The position numbers and the translations under genes were made by a program. Under the pieces are notes generated by a model, which worked only from the letters and a program-made list of their open reading frames with translations, did no database searches and was not told where the DNA came from. A DNA stretch of 6,028 nucleotides from Actinomycetes bacterium (GTDB lineage Bacteria; Actinomycetota; Acidimicrobiia; Acidimicrobiales; Acidimicrobiaceae), in contig JAJYGZ010000367.1 of the NCBI GenBank assembly GCA_021790495.1, positions 1 to 6,028 on the forward strand, read 5' to 3'. Below, piece by piece: positions 1 through 5,701 of this stretch; within the stretch, counting starts at the first letter, position 1; each line of letters begins with the position of its first letter.

Positions 1-259
1 GGCGGAAGTGGTTGAGAATATTGTGGATGTAAAAATAGGCAACCGAAAAGTGTGCCCCGGTGTCGCCACCTGCGGTAGTGGTGTTAGAAAAAATCAAGCT
101 TGGGTGGAACTGCCAGAGAAGAAAGACTGCCGTGGCTACCACCACCGCATAGGCAATGATCCGATCGGTCGCCCAGGCGCGGTGCCAACGAGAGTCAACC
201 TCGGGAACATCCTTCTCGTTGTCGTCCGGCGACGACTCTAGCTCAAGATCCACGCGCAT
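1..259 (-). CDS. Large integral membrane protein, N-terminal part (PTPS-related membrane family type)
   Basis: Partial gene: the first 86 codons are present and the rest lies beyond the left edge. The start is the ATG read from 259 to 257; no strong ribosome binding site precedes it. The product begins with an acidic cytoplasmic leader (residues 1-30), then a hydrophobic membrane segment (about 34-51), then the motif NTTTAGGDTGAH (59-70). That motif after the first membrane helix is typical of long actinobacterial multi-spanning proteins annotated as membrane proteins related to 6-pyruvoyl-tetrahydropterin synthase, which resemble GT-C type glycosyltransferases. The exact activity of that family is not settled. 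The coding call is firm because the membrane segment and motif are in one open frame; the family call is from memory of similar proteins. Confidence 0.72.
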   Translation of the reverse strand, partial: MRVDLELESSPDDNEKDVPEVDSRWHRAWATDRIIAYAVVVATAVFLLWQFHPSLIFSNTTTAGGDTGAHFSVAYFYIHNILNHFR

Positions 260-389
260 AACTCTGGATACAGTTCTACCCGATCCCGAGCATTTCCAGG
301 GTGTCACCTAAGCTCACGCTGGGTACGAACAATCCTCTAAGGACTTGATTCGCGCTAACGGACGATCGCTGACGCCGGATCAGGGGGGT

Positions 390-414
390 AAAAAAGAAGC
401 CGGCGAACAGCTCA
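390..414 (-). terminator. Probable Rho-independent terminator of the zinc-ribbon gene
   Basis: Read on the minus strand, a short hairpin (AGCTG, loop, CGGCT, with one G-T pair) is followed by TTCTTTTTT. It lies about 75 bases beyond the stop codon of the minus-strand zinc-ribbon gene and before the next minus-strand gene, which is the right place to end that transcript. The stem is only five to six pairs, so the call rests mainly on the T-run. Confidence 0.5.
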
Positions 415-487
415 GAGAGCGATGGATACGATGCACTACTTGTGGCCGCCGCCTTGGATGGCCCGTCGGAGAAGGCGAGCGCGGGAC

Positions 488-673
488 CTAGCGCCGCATG
501 GCGGATGCGAGCGAGAGGACGTCTGCGACTTCAACCGAATCGCCGTCGGCCTTCCACCAGCGCGATTCGCAGTGCGAGCAGGATCTCAAAGAGACTTGGT
601 GGGAACCGATATTGAGTGATATCTCGACCGTAGTTCCTAAGTTACAGTTCGGGCAGTTCACAGGATTGTCCAT
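488..673 (-). CDS. Small zinc-ribbon protein, 61 residues
   Basis: Complete small gene with start ATG at 673-671 and stop TAG. Two CxxC pairs, C7/C10 (CPNC) and C32/C35 (CSHC), are spaced as in a single zinc ribbon, and the second is followed by the conserved-looking ESRWW (36-40). The tail (VEVADVLSLAS) looks like a short helix. Small proteins with CS.C..RWW after a first CP.C are common in Acidimicrobiia-like actinobacteria but have no proven role; binding to nucleic acid or to a partner protein is a guess. Upstream is only a weak GA-rich ribosome binding site. The gene lies downstream of, and in the same direction as, the CPBP protease gene, but the 199-base gap and a candidate promoter suggest separate transcription. 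The two plus-strand open frames crossing it look like shadows. Confidence 0.7.
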   Translation of the reverse strand: MDNPVNCPNCNLGTTVEISLNIGSHQVSLRSCSHCESRWWKADGDSVEVADVLSLASAMRR

Positions 674-730
674 TCTTCGTCACTTACTTGGCGGCGGTGA
701 TGCCGTGACTCGATCTGCATTCACCTGTTT

Positions 731-736
731 ATTATC
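731..736 (-). promoter_or_regulatory. Candidate -10 element for the zinc-ribbon gene
   Basis: Minus-strand GATAAT matches five of six bases of TATAAT and lies 57 bases upstream of the zinc-ribbon ATG, within an AT-richer patch of the spacer. No convincing -35 hexamer is seen at 16-18 bases, so this is only a candidate. Confidence 0.28.
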
Positions 737-822
737 TCGGATGATCCGCCAAAATGCTGAAGTAACTACACGACTGTAATTAGCTTGCTTCGCCCCTGGT
801 CGCTTGGCGCCCCGATCTCGCG

Positions 823-854
823 TCGCCCGAGGGCGAAATCCTCGCTAATAGCGA
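823..854 (-). terminator. Pair of small hairpins behind the CPBP gene, weak terminator candidate
   Basis: Two perfect short inverted repeats lie just beyond the CPBP stop codon: TCGCT-AAT-AGCGA (842-854) and TCGCC-CGAG-GGCGA (823-836). Neither is followed by a T-run on the minus strand, so they may protect the 3' end or assist a factor-dependent stop rather than form a classical intrinsic terminator. Confidence 0.28.
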
Positions 855-872
855 ACCGGGCGGTGCGTGATG

Positions 873-1688
873 TTATTTGTGGTACAGCGCCGCAAAGGTT
901 ATGAAATTGAACGTCGCGTGGGTTATCATTCCTGGTCCAAGGCGATTGAACTTGATTCGCAACGTTGCCAGAACTATGCCCACCGCCGTCAGGCCCAGCA
1001 GTTGGAGGGGCTCTACGTGCGCAATCCCAAATGCCACTGAGCTGAGAAGCACCGAGAAGATCGCACCACGCCGCTTGCCGAAACGAGCCAACTTCACAGA
1101 GATGCTCTGCAATAACAGGCCCCGGAAGAAGATCTCTTCGACAATCGGTGCGCCCACCACGATTACCAATCCCACCGCCAATATGCCCGCGCCGTGTCCG
1201 GCGCTGGTAATGTAGTTCGCCGGCCCCGAGAGCTTTGACTGCAAGTGCGGGATGAGGGGCTCGAGCGGAAGGTAAATCGCCGGCAGCACGAGAAACTGCA
1301 GCGCCAAGCCGCTGACAATTCCGAGTGGCACGTCTACCATTGGCCGGATCGAAATGCCGTAATCTGCGCGCATCGAATGCGTACCACGGGTACGCGAGGC
1401 AATGACTGCGGCACCGAAAAACCCTATCCAAGTACCCATCGAACTCGAAATCAGATCTCCGATGGTCAACGAGCCGCTGTGAACCACCTCGCCGCTGACC
1501 GCGATCCAAAGCAACAGAAGTGCGGTTGACGCTATATACGCGACGACAATGGCGAGGATAGCTCCCCAAATCGTCGAAAACTCTGGGGCATATCCCTTAT
1601 CGAGCTCTTTGTCCGGCTCCATCGAACCTGCCTTTATCTGGCCGGGGCCACTGTAGGGATCAAAGGTGATCTGGGCCGGCGTCCTCAT
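873..1688 (-). CDS. CPBP-family intramembrane metalloprotease (Abi/CAAX-protease type)
   Basis: A 271-residue multi-spanning membrane protein. Hydrophobic segments are visible near residues 41-63, 86-98, 118-140, 166-183, 207-224, 227-241 and 252-268. The catalytic motifs of the CPBP (Rce1-like) family are in order: EEIFFRG (E184, E185, R189), FGIAH (220-224, H224) and the late THATFN (H257, N261). All residues expected of an active glutamate-type intramembrane protease are therefore present. The substrate is unknown; in bacteria these proteins are linked to peptide maturation, self-immunity to bacteriocins or membrane protein turnover. The start at 1688 is the longest open choice. A second ATG at 1622 (residue 23) is preceded by a better purine-rich GGCAGG and would remove a hydrophilic leader, so the true start is uncertain. 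It is transcribed divergently from ftsH. Confidence 0.88.
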   Translation of the reverse strand: MRTPAQITFDPYSGPGQIKAGSMEPDKELDKGYAPEFSTIWGAILAIVVAYIASTALLLLWIAVSGEVVHSGSLTIGDLISSSMGTWIGFFGAAVIASRTRGTHSMRADYGISIRPMVDVPLGIVSGLALQFLVLPAIYLPLEPLIPHLQSKLSGPANYITSAGHGAGILAVGLVIVVGAPIVEEIFFRGLLLQSISVKLARFGKRRGAIFSVLLSSVAFGIAHVEPLQLLGLTAVGIVLATLRIKFNRLGPGMITHATFNFITFAALYHK

Positions 1689-1788
1689 TAGAACTTTCGA
1701 GCCTAGGGAATTAACGCGCTGGCTCGATTCTCCGCAGACAAATACACCATTTGGAAGCAGGTCTAGCTACTTATTGCGAGACCGCGCC

Positions 1789-1794
1789 TAGATT
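1789..1794 (+). promoter_or_regulatory. -10 element of ftsH, placing the transcript start at the ATG
   Basis: TAGATT fits the TANNNT form of an actinobacterial -10 element and ends six bases before the ftsH ATG at 1801, where transcription would be expected to begin. No ribosome binding site has useful spacing (AAAGG abuts the ATG), which supports a leaderless mRNA. The same TAG is an in-frame stop that blocks any upstream start. No strong -35 hexamer is visible. A weak inverted repeat GGTCT...AGACC (1760-1783) spans the -35 area. Confidence 0.5.
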
Positions 1795-1800
1795 AAAGGT

Positions 1801-3834
1801 ATGAGCAGACAAATGCCAGAGATGCGCCCACAGGGGCAAAACCCGTTGAAGCGGGGTCCGAACGGGCAGGAACAGACTTGGCGCTGGGTAGTCGGCGTTA
1901 CCGTCGCAGTACTTTTCATCGTGTTCCTTTCTCTAAATTTCTTCAAGGCGACGCCAACGACGCAGCTCTCGTACTCCACATTTCTTCAGGACGCTTCGAG
2001 CAAGCAAATTCAGGCGACGGTAATCGACAACACCACCGGCAAAATCACCGGCCAATTTAAAGACGGCACCACGTTTTACGTCAACGGACCCTCTCCATCC
2101 ATTCCCAACGATATTTCCTCGCTTCGGGCTGATGGCGTTTCGGTTGAATTCCAATCGTCACAAACAGGCCTCTTCGCGACGCTGATCACCTGGCTTGGCC
2201 CCTTGGTATTGCTGCTTGCCTTCTTCGTCTTCATTAATCGGCGGGCACAGGGTCAAATGAGCGGGATCATGTCGATCGGACGCTCTCGGGCCAAGGTCTA
2301 CACCGCTGAACGGCCGAAAACTACCTTCGAGGACGTAGCGGGATATTCGGGCGTCAAACAGGAGATCGCCGAAGTCGTCGACTTCTTGAAGAATCCGGCT
2401 CGCTTCAAGGACGTGGGTGCACGGATACCGAAGGGAATACTGCTAGTAGGTCCTCCGGGAACCGGCAAGACCCTTCTAGCAAGGGCCGTGGCTGGCGAAG
2501 CCGGGGTTCCTTTTCTTTCGGTAACCGGGTCCGATTTCATGGAAATGTTCGTGGGCGTCGGAGCGTCAAGGGTTAGGGACCTCTTTCAGACCGCCCGAAA
2601 GCAGTCTCCGGCCATCATCTTTGTGGACGAAATCGACTCGATCGGAAGAAAGCGTGGTGCTGGACTAGGCGGAGGGCACGACGAACGCGAGCAAACGCTC
2701 AATCAGATGTTGTCTGAGATGGACGGCTTCGAGACGACCGAGGGAATCGTCATGATGGCTGCGACGAACCGGCCCGATATTCTCGATTCGGCCCTGCTCC
2801 GACCGGGGCGCTTCGATAGGCAGATTGTTGTTCCATTGCCGGACCTTGATGAGCGACTCCCGATCTTGAAAGTTCATTGCAAGGGAAAGCGAATGAACGA
2901 TGACGTAAATCTCGAAGTCGTGGCTCGAGGAACTCCAGGCATGAGCGGAGCGGATTTGGCGAATCTGGTCAACGAGGCCGCACTTCACGCGGTTCGGCGA
3001 GGGTCAAACGAGATTCAAATGGAGGACTTCGAGGCTGCCCGAGACCGGGTCCTTATGGGGCAACGCCGTGACTCGGTGGTTCTTTCCGACTCTGAAAAAG
3101 AGCGAGTCGCCTTTCATGAGGGTGGACATGCGGTCCTCGCCTACCTCCTTCCACATGCGGATCCTGTCCACAAGGTCACTATCCTGCCAACCGGAATGGC
3201 CCTTGGGGTAACCCAGCAACTTCCCCTTGAGGAAAAGCACATCAACTCAAAAGAGTACATCGAGGACTCCCTTGCAGTGAGGATGGGGGGGCGGGTAGCG
3301 GAACTGATCATCTATGGCGACCTCTCAACCGGTGCCAACAATGACCTTGTCCGCAATACGGAACTGGCGCGCAAAATGGTTCGCGAATGGGGAATGAGCG
3401 ACCAAATCGGGCCGATGGCCTGGGGAAGCCAGGAGATGGTATTTCTCGGCGAAGACCTTATGCACACTAGGGACTACTCCGAGCAGACTTCGCGAGTCAT
3501 CGACGAAGAGGTAGAAAAAATCTTGCGAGAGCAAGAGGAGCGCGCCATGGCGCTGCTTAGCAAACACCGTCATGGTCTCGAACTTCTCGCCAAGGCTCTC
3601 CTGGAAAAGGAGACTGTGATTGGAAGTGAGGTGGCGCGACTCGTAGACGAAGCCAACGGCGGACCGGTTCACGCTCCGGAAGCCGGAAAGTTCATACCGC
3701 GGATTACCTATACTGCCGCCGCGCCACTCGCGTCCAAAAACAACGGCCAGGCCCCCGCTGTACAAGACGATACGGACAAAACGTTGATCCAGACACCCCC
3801 ACCGGGAGCGCAAGCCACCGGGTCTGAAGGCTAG
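1801..3834 (+). CDS. ftsH: ATP-dependent zinc metalloprotease FtsH
   Basis: A complete, intact 677-residue FtsH, a hexameric membrane-anchored AAA+ protease that unfolds and degrades membrane and some soluble proteins. A short cytoplasmic leader (1-26) precedes membrane helix 1 (about 27-48), the extracytoplasmic domain (49-122) and membrane helix 2 (about 123-146). The AAA+ domain carries Walker A GPPGTGKT (217-224), the pore motif MFVGVG (249-254), Walker B IIFVDEID (272-279) and the second region of homology with probable arginine fingers R334 and R337. The protease domain has HEGGH (439-443; zinc ligands H439 and H443, catalytic E440) and the likely third ligand D515 in STGANND. The C-terminus ends in a loose proline-rich tail (about 640-677). 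Every key residue is present and the length is normal. The ATG at 1801 is the first possible start after an in-frame TAG. It is transcribed alone, divergent from the CPBP protease. Confidence 0.98.
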   Translation: MSRQMPEMRPQGQNPLKRGPNGQEQTWRWVVGVTVAVLFIVFLSLNFFKATPTTQLSYSTFLQDASSKQIQATVIDNTTGKITGQFKDGTTFYVNGPSPSIPNDISSLRADGVSVEFQSSQTGLFATLITWLGPLVLLLAFFVFINRRAQGQMSGIMSIGRSRAKVYTAERPKTTFEDVAGYSGVKQEIAEVVDFLKNPARFKDVGARIPKGILLVGPPGTGKTLLARAVAGEAGVPFLSVTGSDFMEMFVGVGASRVRDLFQTARKQSPAIIFVDEIDSIGRKRGAGLGGGHDEREQTLNQMLSEMDGFETTEGIVMMAATNRPDILDSALLRPGRFDRQIVVPLPDLDERLPILKVHCKGKRMNDDVNLEVVARGTPGMSGADLANLVNEAALHAVRRGSNEIQMEDFEAARDRVLMGQRRDSVVLSDSEKERVAFHEGGHAVLAYLLPHADPVHKVTILPTGMALGVTQQLPLEEKHINSKEYIEDSLAVRMGGRVAELIIYGDLSTGANNDLVRNTELARKMVREWGMSDQIGPMAWGSQEMVFLGEDLMHTRDYSEQTSRVIDEEVEKILREQEERAMALLSKHRHGLELLAKALLEKETVIGSEVARLVDEANGGPVHAPEAGKFIPRITYTAAAPLASKNNGQAPAVQDDTDKTLIQTPPPGAQATGSEG

Positions 3835-3879
3835 TCGAGCACTCAAACAGGCTCACTGGCAAGGCGAACACTTCAAGTA

Positions 3880-3893
3880 CGAACGTCTGTTCG
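3880..3893. promoter_or_regulatory. Candidate LexA operator (SOS box)
   Basis: CGAAC-GTCT-GTTCG is a perfect five-base inverted repeat around a four-base spacer. It fits the CGAAC-N4-GTTCG core of LexA boxes known from Bacillus and actinobacteria. It abuts the -35 region of the promoter in front of the small gene at 3929, with its centre about 42 bases before the expected transcript start, where a bound repressor would block RNA polymerase. I see no other GAAC-N4-GTTC in the window. The same repeat could instead be a weak hairpin ending the ftsH transcript, but no T-run follows it. Confidence 0.6.
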
Positions 3894-3894
3894 A

Positions 3895-3921
3895 TTGTCT
3901 GTCACAGCCTTGATGCATAAT
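3895..3921 (+). promoter_or_regulatory. Promoter of the 65-residue small protein gene
   Basis: TTGTCT (3895-3900) and CATAAT (3916-3921, five of six to TATAAT) form a plausible promoter, though the 15-base spacing is short; shifting the -35 by one or two bases gives 16-17. The -10 ends seven bases before the ATG at 3929, so this mRNA may also be leaderless. The candidate LexA box lies immediately upstream. Confidence 0.5.
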
Positions 3922-3928
3922 TGGGGCC

Positions 3929-4126
3929 ATGAAAGACCAGATAGCACTTTTGGACCAAGAGCACGAAACTTCAAGTTATGGAAGCTGGAAGCTGGACGAT
4001 CGCACTCGACGGATCGGCCTCAAGCAGATAGCTATCGCCCGCCAACTTCTTCTCGCCCCAAACGGCGGATCGCGCGCAAACGAGCGCGCCAATAACGCGG
4101 CGCCCCGACACCAGAACCATCGGTGA
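3929..4126 (+). CDS. Small hypothetical protein, possible SOS-regulated gene
   Basis: A 65-residue hydrophilic protein with no membrane segment or signal peptide. Residues 20-42 (WKLDDRTRRIG then LKQIAIARQLLL) look like a conserved charged motif followed by an amphipathic helix. Short proteins with a W.LD.RTR..G..G/Q.A.AR pattern occur in actinobacteria, but I know of no assigned function. The tail (46-65) is polar and rich in Arg, Asn and His, probably disordered. A tandem repeat of GGAAGCT lies inside the gene around codons 18-22. The start ATG is chosen because the -10 element lies seven bases upstream. The next gene is 90 bases downstream in the same direction. The coding call rests on the motif and the promoter; small unknown genes like this remain uncertain. 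Confidence 0.6.
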   Translation: MKDQIALLDQEHETSSYGSWKLDDRTRRIGLKQIAIARQLLLAPNGGSRANERANNAAPRHQNHR

Positions 4127-4147
4127 CCTTCCGACCAAGGCCCCAAT

Positions 4148-4175
4148 TTGCAAGCGCGGCCATGGCGACTAGCGT
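4148..4175 (+). promoter_or_regulatory. Weak promoter candidate for the ChbG-like gene
   Basis: TTGCAA (4148-4153) and TAGCGT (4170-4175) are 16 bases apart, and the -10 fits TANNNT. It would give a leader of about 35 bases containing the ribosome binding site. If it is not used, the gene must depend on the LexA-box promoter upstream. Confidence 0.28.
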
Positions 4176-4203
4176 TACGTTAGGCAAACTTGGCTCGATT
4201 TCG

Positions 4204-4211
4204 AAGGAAGG
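4204..4211 (+). promoter_or_regulatory. Strong ribosome binding site that fixes a TTG start
   Basis: AAGGAAGG lies five bases before the TTG at 4217, and the codon just before that TTG is an in-frame TGA stop. Together they make the TTG the start of the ChbG-like gene. It is the clearest Shine-Dalgarno sequence in the window. Confidence 0.75.
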
Positions 4212-4216
4212 CGTGA

Positions 4217-5092
4217 TTGGAAACTGGCGAACTCCTCAAAAGGCTTGGTCACCGCCAAGACGCCAAGATCTGCATCATCTCCTGCGACAGCCTCGGCTTC
4301 GCACACTGCTTCAACGTGGGCATTTTCGAGGCTCTGCGATCCGGCGTCGCCGATACGGCCCGACTGATCCTCAATGCTCCGTGGTCTCGCGAGGCCATGG
4401 CCCTCTACCGCGGCGAAGACATTGGCGTCTCCCTAGCATTCACCTCAGAGCACAAGATCTTTCGTATGGCTCCGCTGACCCAGTCGCCGACACTCGTCGA
4501 CGGAGCCGGCGAGCTGCCCGAGTCGCTTGAGGAATTCTGGGAGCACGGCGACACTTCTGAGGTCAAGCGAGAATGCCGCGCTCAAATCGAAAGAGCGATA
4601 TTTTATGGATTCGATCCAAGTCATCTCGCATCAGAATCTCAAGCGTTGACCCTACGACCAGAGTTCTTCGACGTGCTCCTCGACGTCGCCGTCGAGTTCG
4701 CTCTTCCGCTAAGGCTACCGGTTAGCGATGACCCCAGCCACAGCGTCTTCCCTGCGGCACAAATTGCCGCTGACGAGGGATTGATCGCCCCCACCCATCA
4801 GATCTTTTGCTTTGATGGTGGGCCGGACCCGCTCGGCTGCACGGAACAAAACTTCGAAGAGGCGGTGTCAAATCTCGAAGTCGGAGTTTCAGAAATCTCA
4901 TTTCGACCCGCGATCGCCTCCACCGAATTAAAGGCGTTGATGGGCGAGGAGTGGACACGCTATTCCCAAGCTCACGCGCTCTTGACCTCGGCACGCGCTA
5001 GCGAAATCCTTCGAGACAATGGCGTGCGCACGATCGGATATCGAGATCTAAAAAGGATTCAATCCCAGATCTTGACCAGAACCGAATACTAA
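4217..5092 (+). CDS. ChbG/YdjC-fold carbohydrate deacetylase homologue, probably catalytically inactive
   Basis: A 291-residue protein with the overall layout of the ChbG/YdjC (HpnK-like) deacetylases: a first strand with IIS.D..GF.H..N.GI.EA (20-39), LILNAPWS.EA (50-60), IGV.L..TSE (69-78), LVDG.GELP (93-101), E.RAQIERA...G.DP.HL (119-137), LRPEFF...L..A.EF.LPLRLP (146-168), and a last block with PA..STELKAL and GVRTIGYRDL. Active members remove N-acetyl groups from sugars using a metal held by an Asp and two His. Here the expected ADDFG reads CDSLG (second Asp to S25), GVHLTLT reads GVSLAFT (His to S72), THLDSH reads SHLASE (Asp to A138, His to E140), and the late HPA reads RPA (R230). The frame is intact, so the gene is kept, but it is probably a pseudoenzyme or has a changed activity. 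Start is TTG with AAGGAAGG ahead. Confidence 0.82.
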   Translation: METGELLKRLGHRQDAKICIISCDSLGFAHCFNVGIFEALRSGVADTARLILNAPWSREAMALYRGEDIGVSLAFTSEHKIFRMAPLTQSPTLVDGAGELPESLEEFWEHGDTSEVKRECRAQIERAIFYGFDPSHLASESQALTLRPEFFDVLLDVAVEFALPLRLPVSDDPSHSVFPAAQIAADEGLIAPTHQIFCFDGGPDPLGCTEQNFEEAVSNLEVGVSEISFRPAIASTELKALMGEEWTRYSQAHALLTSARASEILRDNGVRTIGYRDLKRIQSQILTRTEY

Positions 5093-5274
5093 TGTCCCTG
5101 TTCAGAAGGCCGCTTGTTATGCGGGTCGAAATGCTTCTAGATTGGGGCCAAGACTTGATCGACGGCGTTGGCCCACTTGAACGGCTTTGGGTTTTCGTTC
5201 CAGCGTCACCTTCACCCGTTTATCGATTCGATTGAAGCTTTCACGGCGCCGCCGCTAAACTTGGAGCGGAGCAT
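5089..5274 (-). pseudogene. Remnant of an IS630-family transposase C-terminus
   Basis: One minus-strand frame reads, with interruptions, MLRSKFSGGAVKASIESI, then WNENPKPFKWANAVDQVL (TGG at 5202-5200), then a tail ending SEQGH and a stop at 5091-5089. WNENPKPF.W...D.IL and an ending like S..GH are hallmarks of IS630-type DDE transposases. In-frame stops at 5214-5212, 5208-5206 and 5139-5137 show that it is dead, and the catalytic part upstream is missing. The similarity fades beyond about 5274, and frame shifts there are likely. The terminal stop overlaps the stop codon of the ChbG-like gene, so one end of the ancient insertion reached into or touched the 3' end of that gene. Terminal inverted repeats were not recognised. 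The remnant fills the whole spacer up to tatA. Confidence 0.72.
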
Positions 5275-5303
5275 GGGAAGATATTTCTACTCCAACAAGA
5301 AGG

Positions 5304-5504
5304 ATGGTCAAGTTGCTAGCCGATATCCTAGGTCAAGACGCGCTCATCCTGGTTCTCGTCATCGTCGTAGTCTTTGGGGCATCAAGGCTCCCTAAGATGG
5401 CGCGGTCGCTTGGCCAGGCTAAGGGCGAGTTCGAAAAGGGGCTCAAAGAAGGAACGGTCCACACGGACGCGCCAAGCGAGCCCAAGGATCAGCCTCAGTC
5501 CTAA
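5304..5504 (+). CDS. tatA: Sec-independent protein translocase subunit TatA
   Basis: A 66-residue TatA/E-family protein, the pore-forming subunit that exports folded proteins with twin-arginine signals. It has a short N-terminal membrane helix (about 11-24), the FG hinge (24-25), the amphipathic helix SRLPKMARSLGQAKGEFEKGL (within 27-47), and a polar, Pro- and Glu-containing cytoplasmic tail. This layout and length are typical of TatA. The GxxxxD feature before the helix is replaced by GQD, and a polar residue near the start of the helix is supplied by Q11/D12. AAGAAGG directly touches the ATG at 5304, which is too close; the TTG at 5313 (residue 4) would have a nine-base spacing and may be the real start. 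No tatB or tatC lies next to it. Its upstream region is made of transposase remnant. Confidence 0.9.
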   Translation: MVKLLADILGQDALILVLVIVVVFGASRLPKMARSLGQAKGEFEKGLKEGTVHTDAPSEPKDQPQS

Positions 5505-5680
5505 TAGCGCCCGTTGCCAATAAACTTTGACCCGCACTCGAACCGCGCCAAACGGCCGATGGGGATGGTGGTGGTGAAGAGAAGTGGAGCCACGGCGAGA
5601 TAGCTAATTTCGCGCCAAAGAAGCTTCTCCTGCTCACCAATCAGCAGAGGTTGCAGTGACGCACATTCGTCGCCAGCCAT
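5501..5680 (-). CDS. Doubtful 59-residue open frame with one hydrophobic segment
   Basis: An open frame starting at ATG 5680-5678, 21 bases behind the SCP2 stop codon and in the same direction, and ending at TAG 5503-5501 where it overlaps the tatA stop region by four bases. The product has a polar start, EKLLWREISYLAV around 18-30, a hydrophobic stretch (about 26-43, with LAVAPLLFTTTIPIG) that could span the membrane, and a basic tail. There is no ribosome binding site, and I recognise no family. It may be a small membrane protein translated with SCP2, or chance. It is the only structure I can offer for this 197-base spacer. Confidence 0.28.
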   Translation of the reverse strand: MAGDECASLQPLLIGEQEKLLWREISYLAVAPLLFTTTIPIGRLARFECGSKFIGNGRY

Positions 5681-5701
5681 CGCCGTGGGCTAAGTTCTAA
5701 A

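Noticed and set aside
1..30. GTGGTTGAG near the left edge, resembling the D-arm of a serine tRNA
   Set aside because: No anticodon or acceptor stem follows, and the stretch is coding on the minus strand for the membrane protein.
498..779. Plus-strand frame of 93 codons across the zinc-ribbon gene
   Set aside because: It is antisense to the CxxC-bearing frame, has no ribosome binding site and no recognisable motif.
766..1569. Long minus-strand frame of 267 codons overlapping the CPBP gene
   Set aside because: It lies in another frame of the same strand, is Arg/Gly-rich without motifs, and the overlapping CPBP frame carries all catalytic motifs.
3325..3846. Minus-strand frame of 173 codons opposite the ftsH 3' half
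   Set aside because: It is antisense to a fully conserved FtsH protease domain and shows no recognisable domain.
3880..3893. Reading the inverted repeat as the ftsH terminator
   Set aside because: The stem is only five pairs and no T-run follows, while its position against a -35 element and its LexA-box form favour an operator.
4123..4530. Plus-strand open frame beginning GTG at the small gene's stop (GTGA overlap)
   Set aside because: It covers the start of the ChbG-like gene in another frame, its product is Arg- and Pro-rich with no motif, and the ChbG frame has a clear family match and ribosome binding site.
5443..5640. Minus-strand frame containing WRGSSAGQS, with a GGTTCGAGT T-loop-like sequence nearby (5536-5544)
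   Set aside because: This peptide often arises from translated tRNA genes, so a tRNA was considered, but no paired T-stem, anticodon arm or acceptor stem can be built, and the frame runs into tatA.
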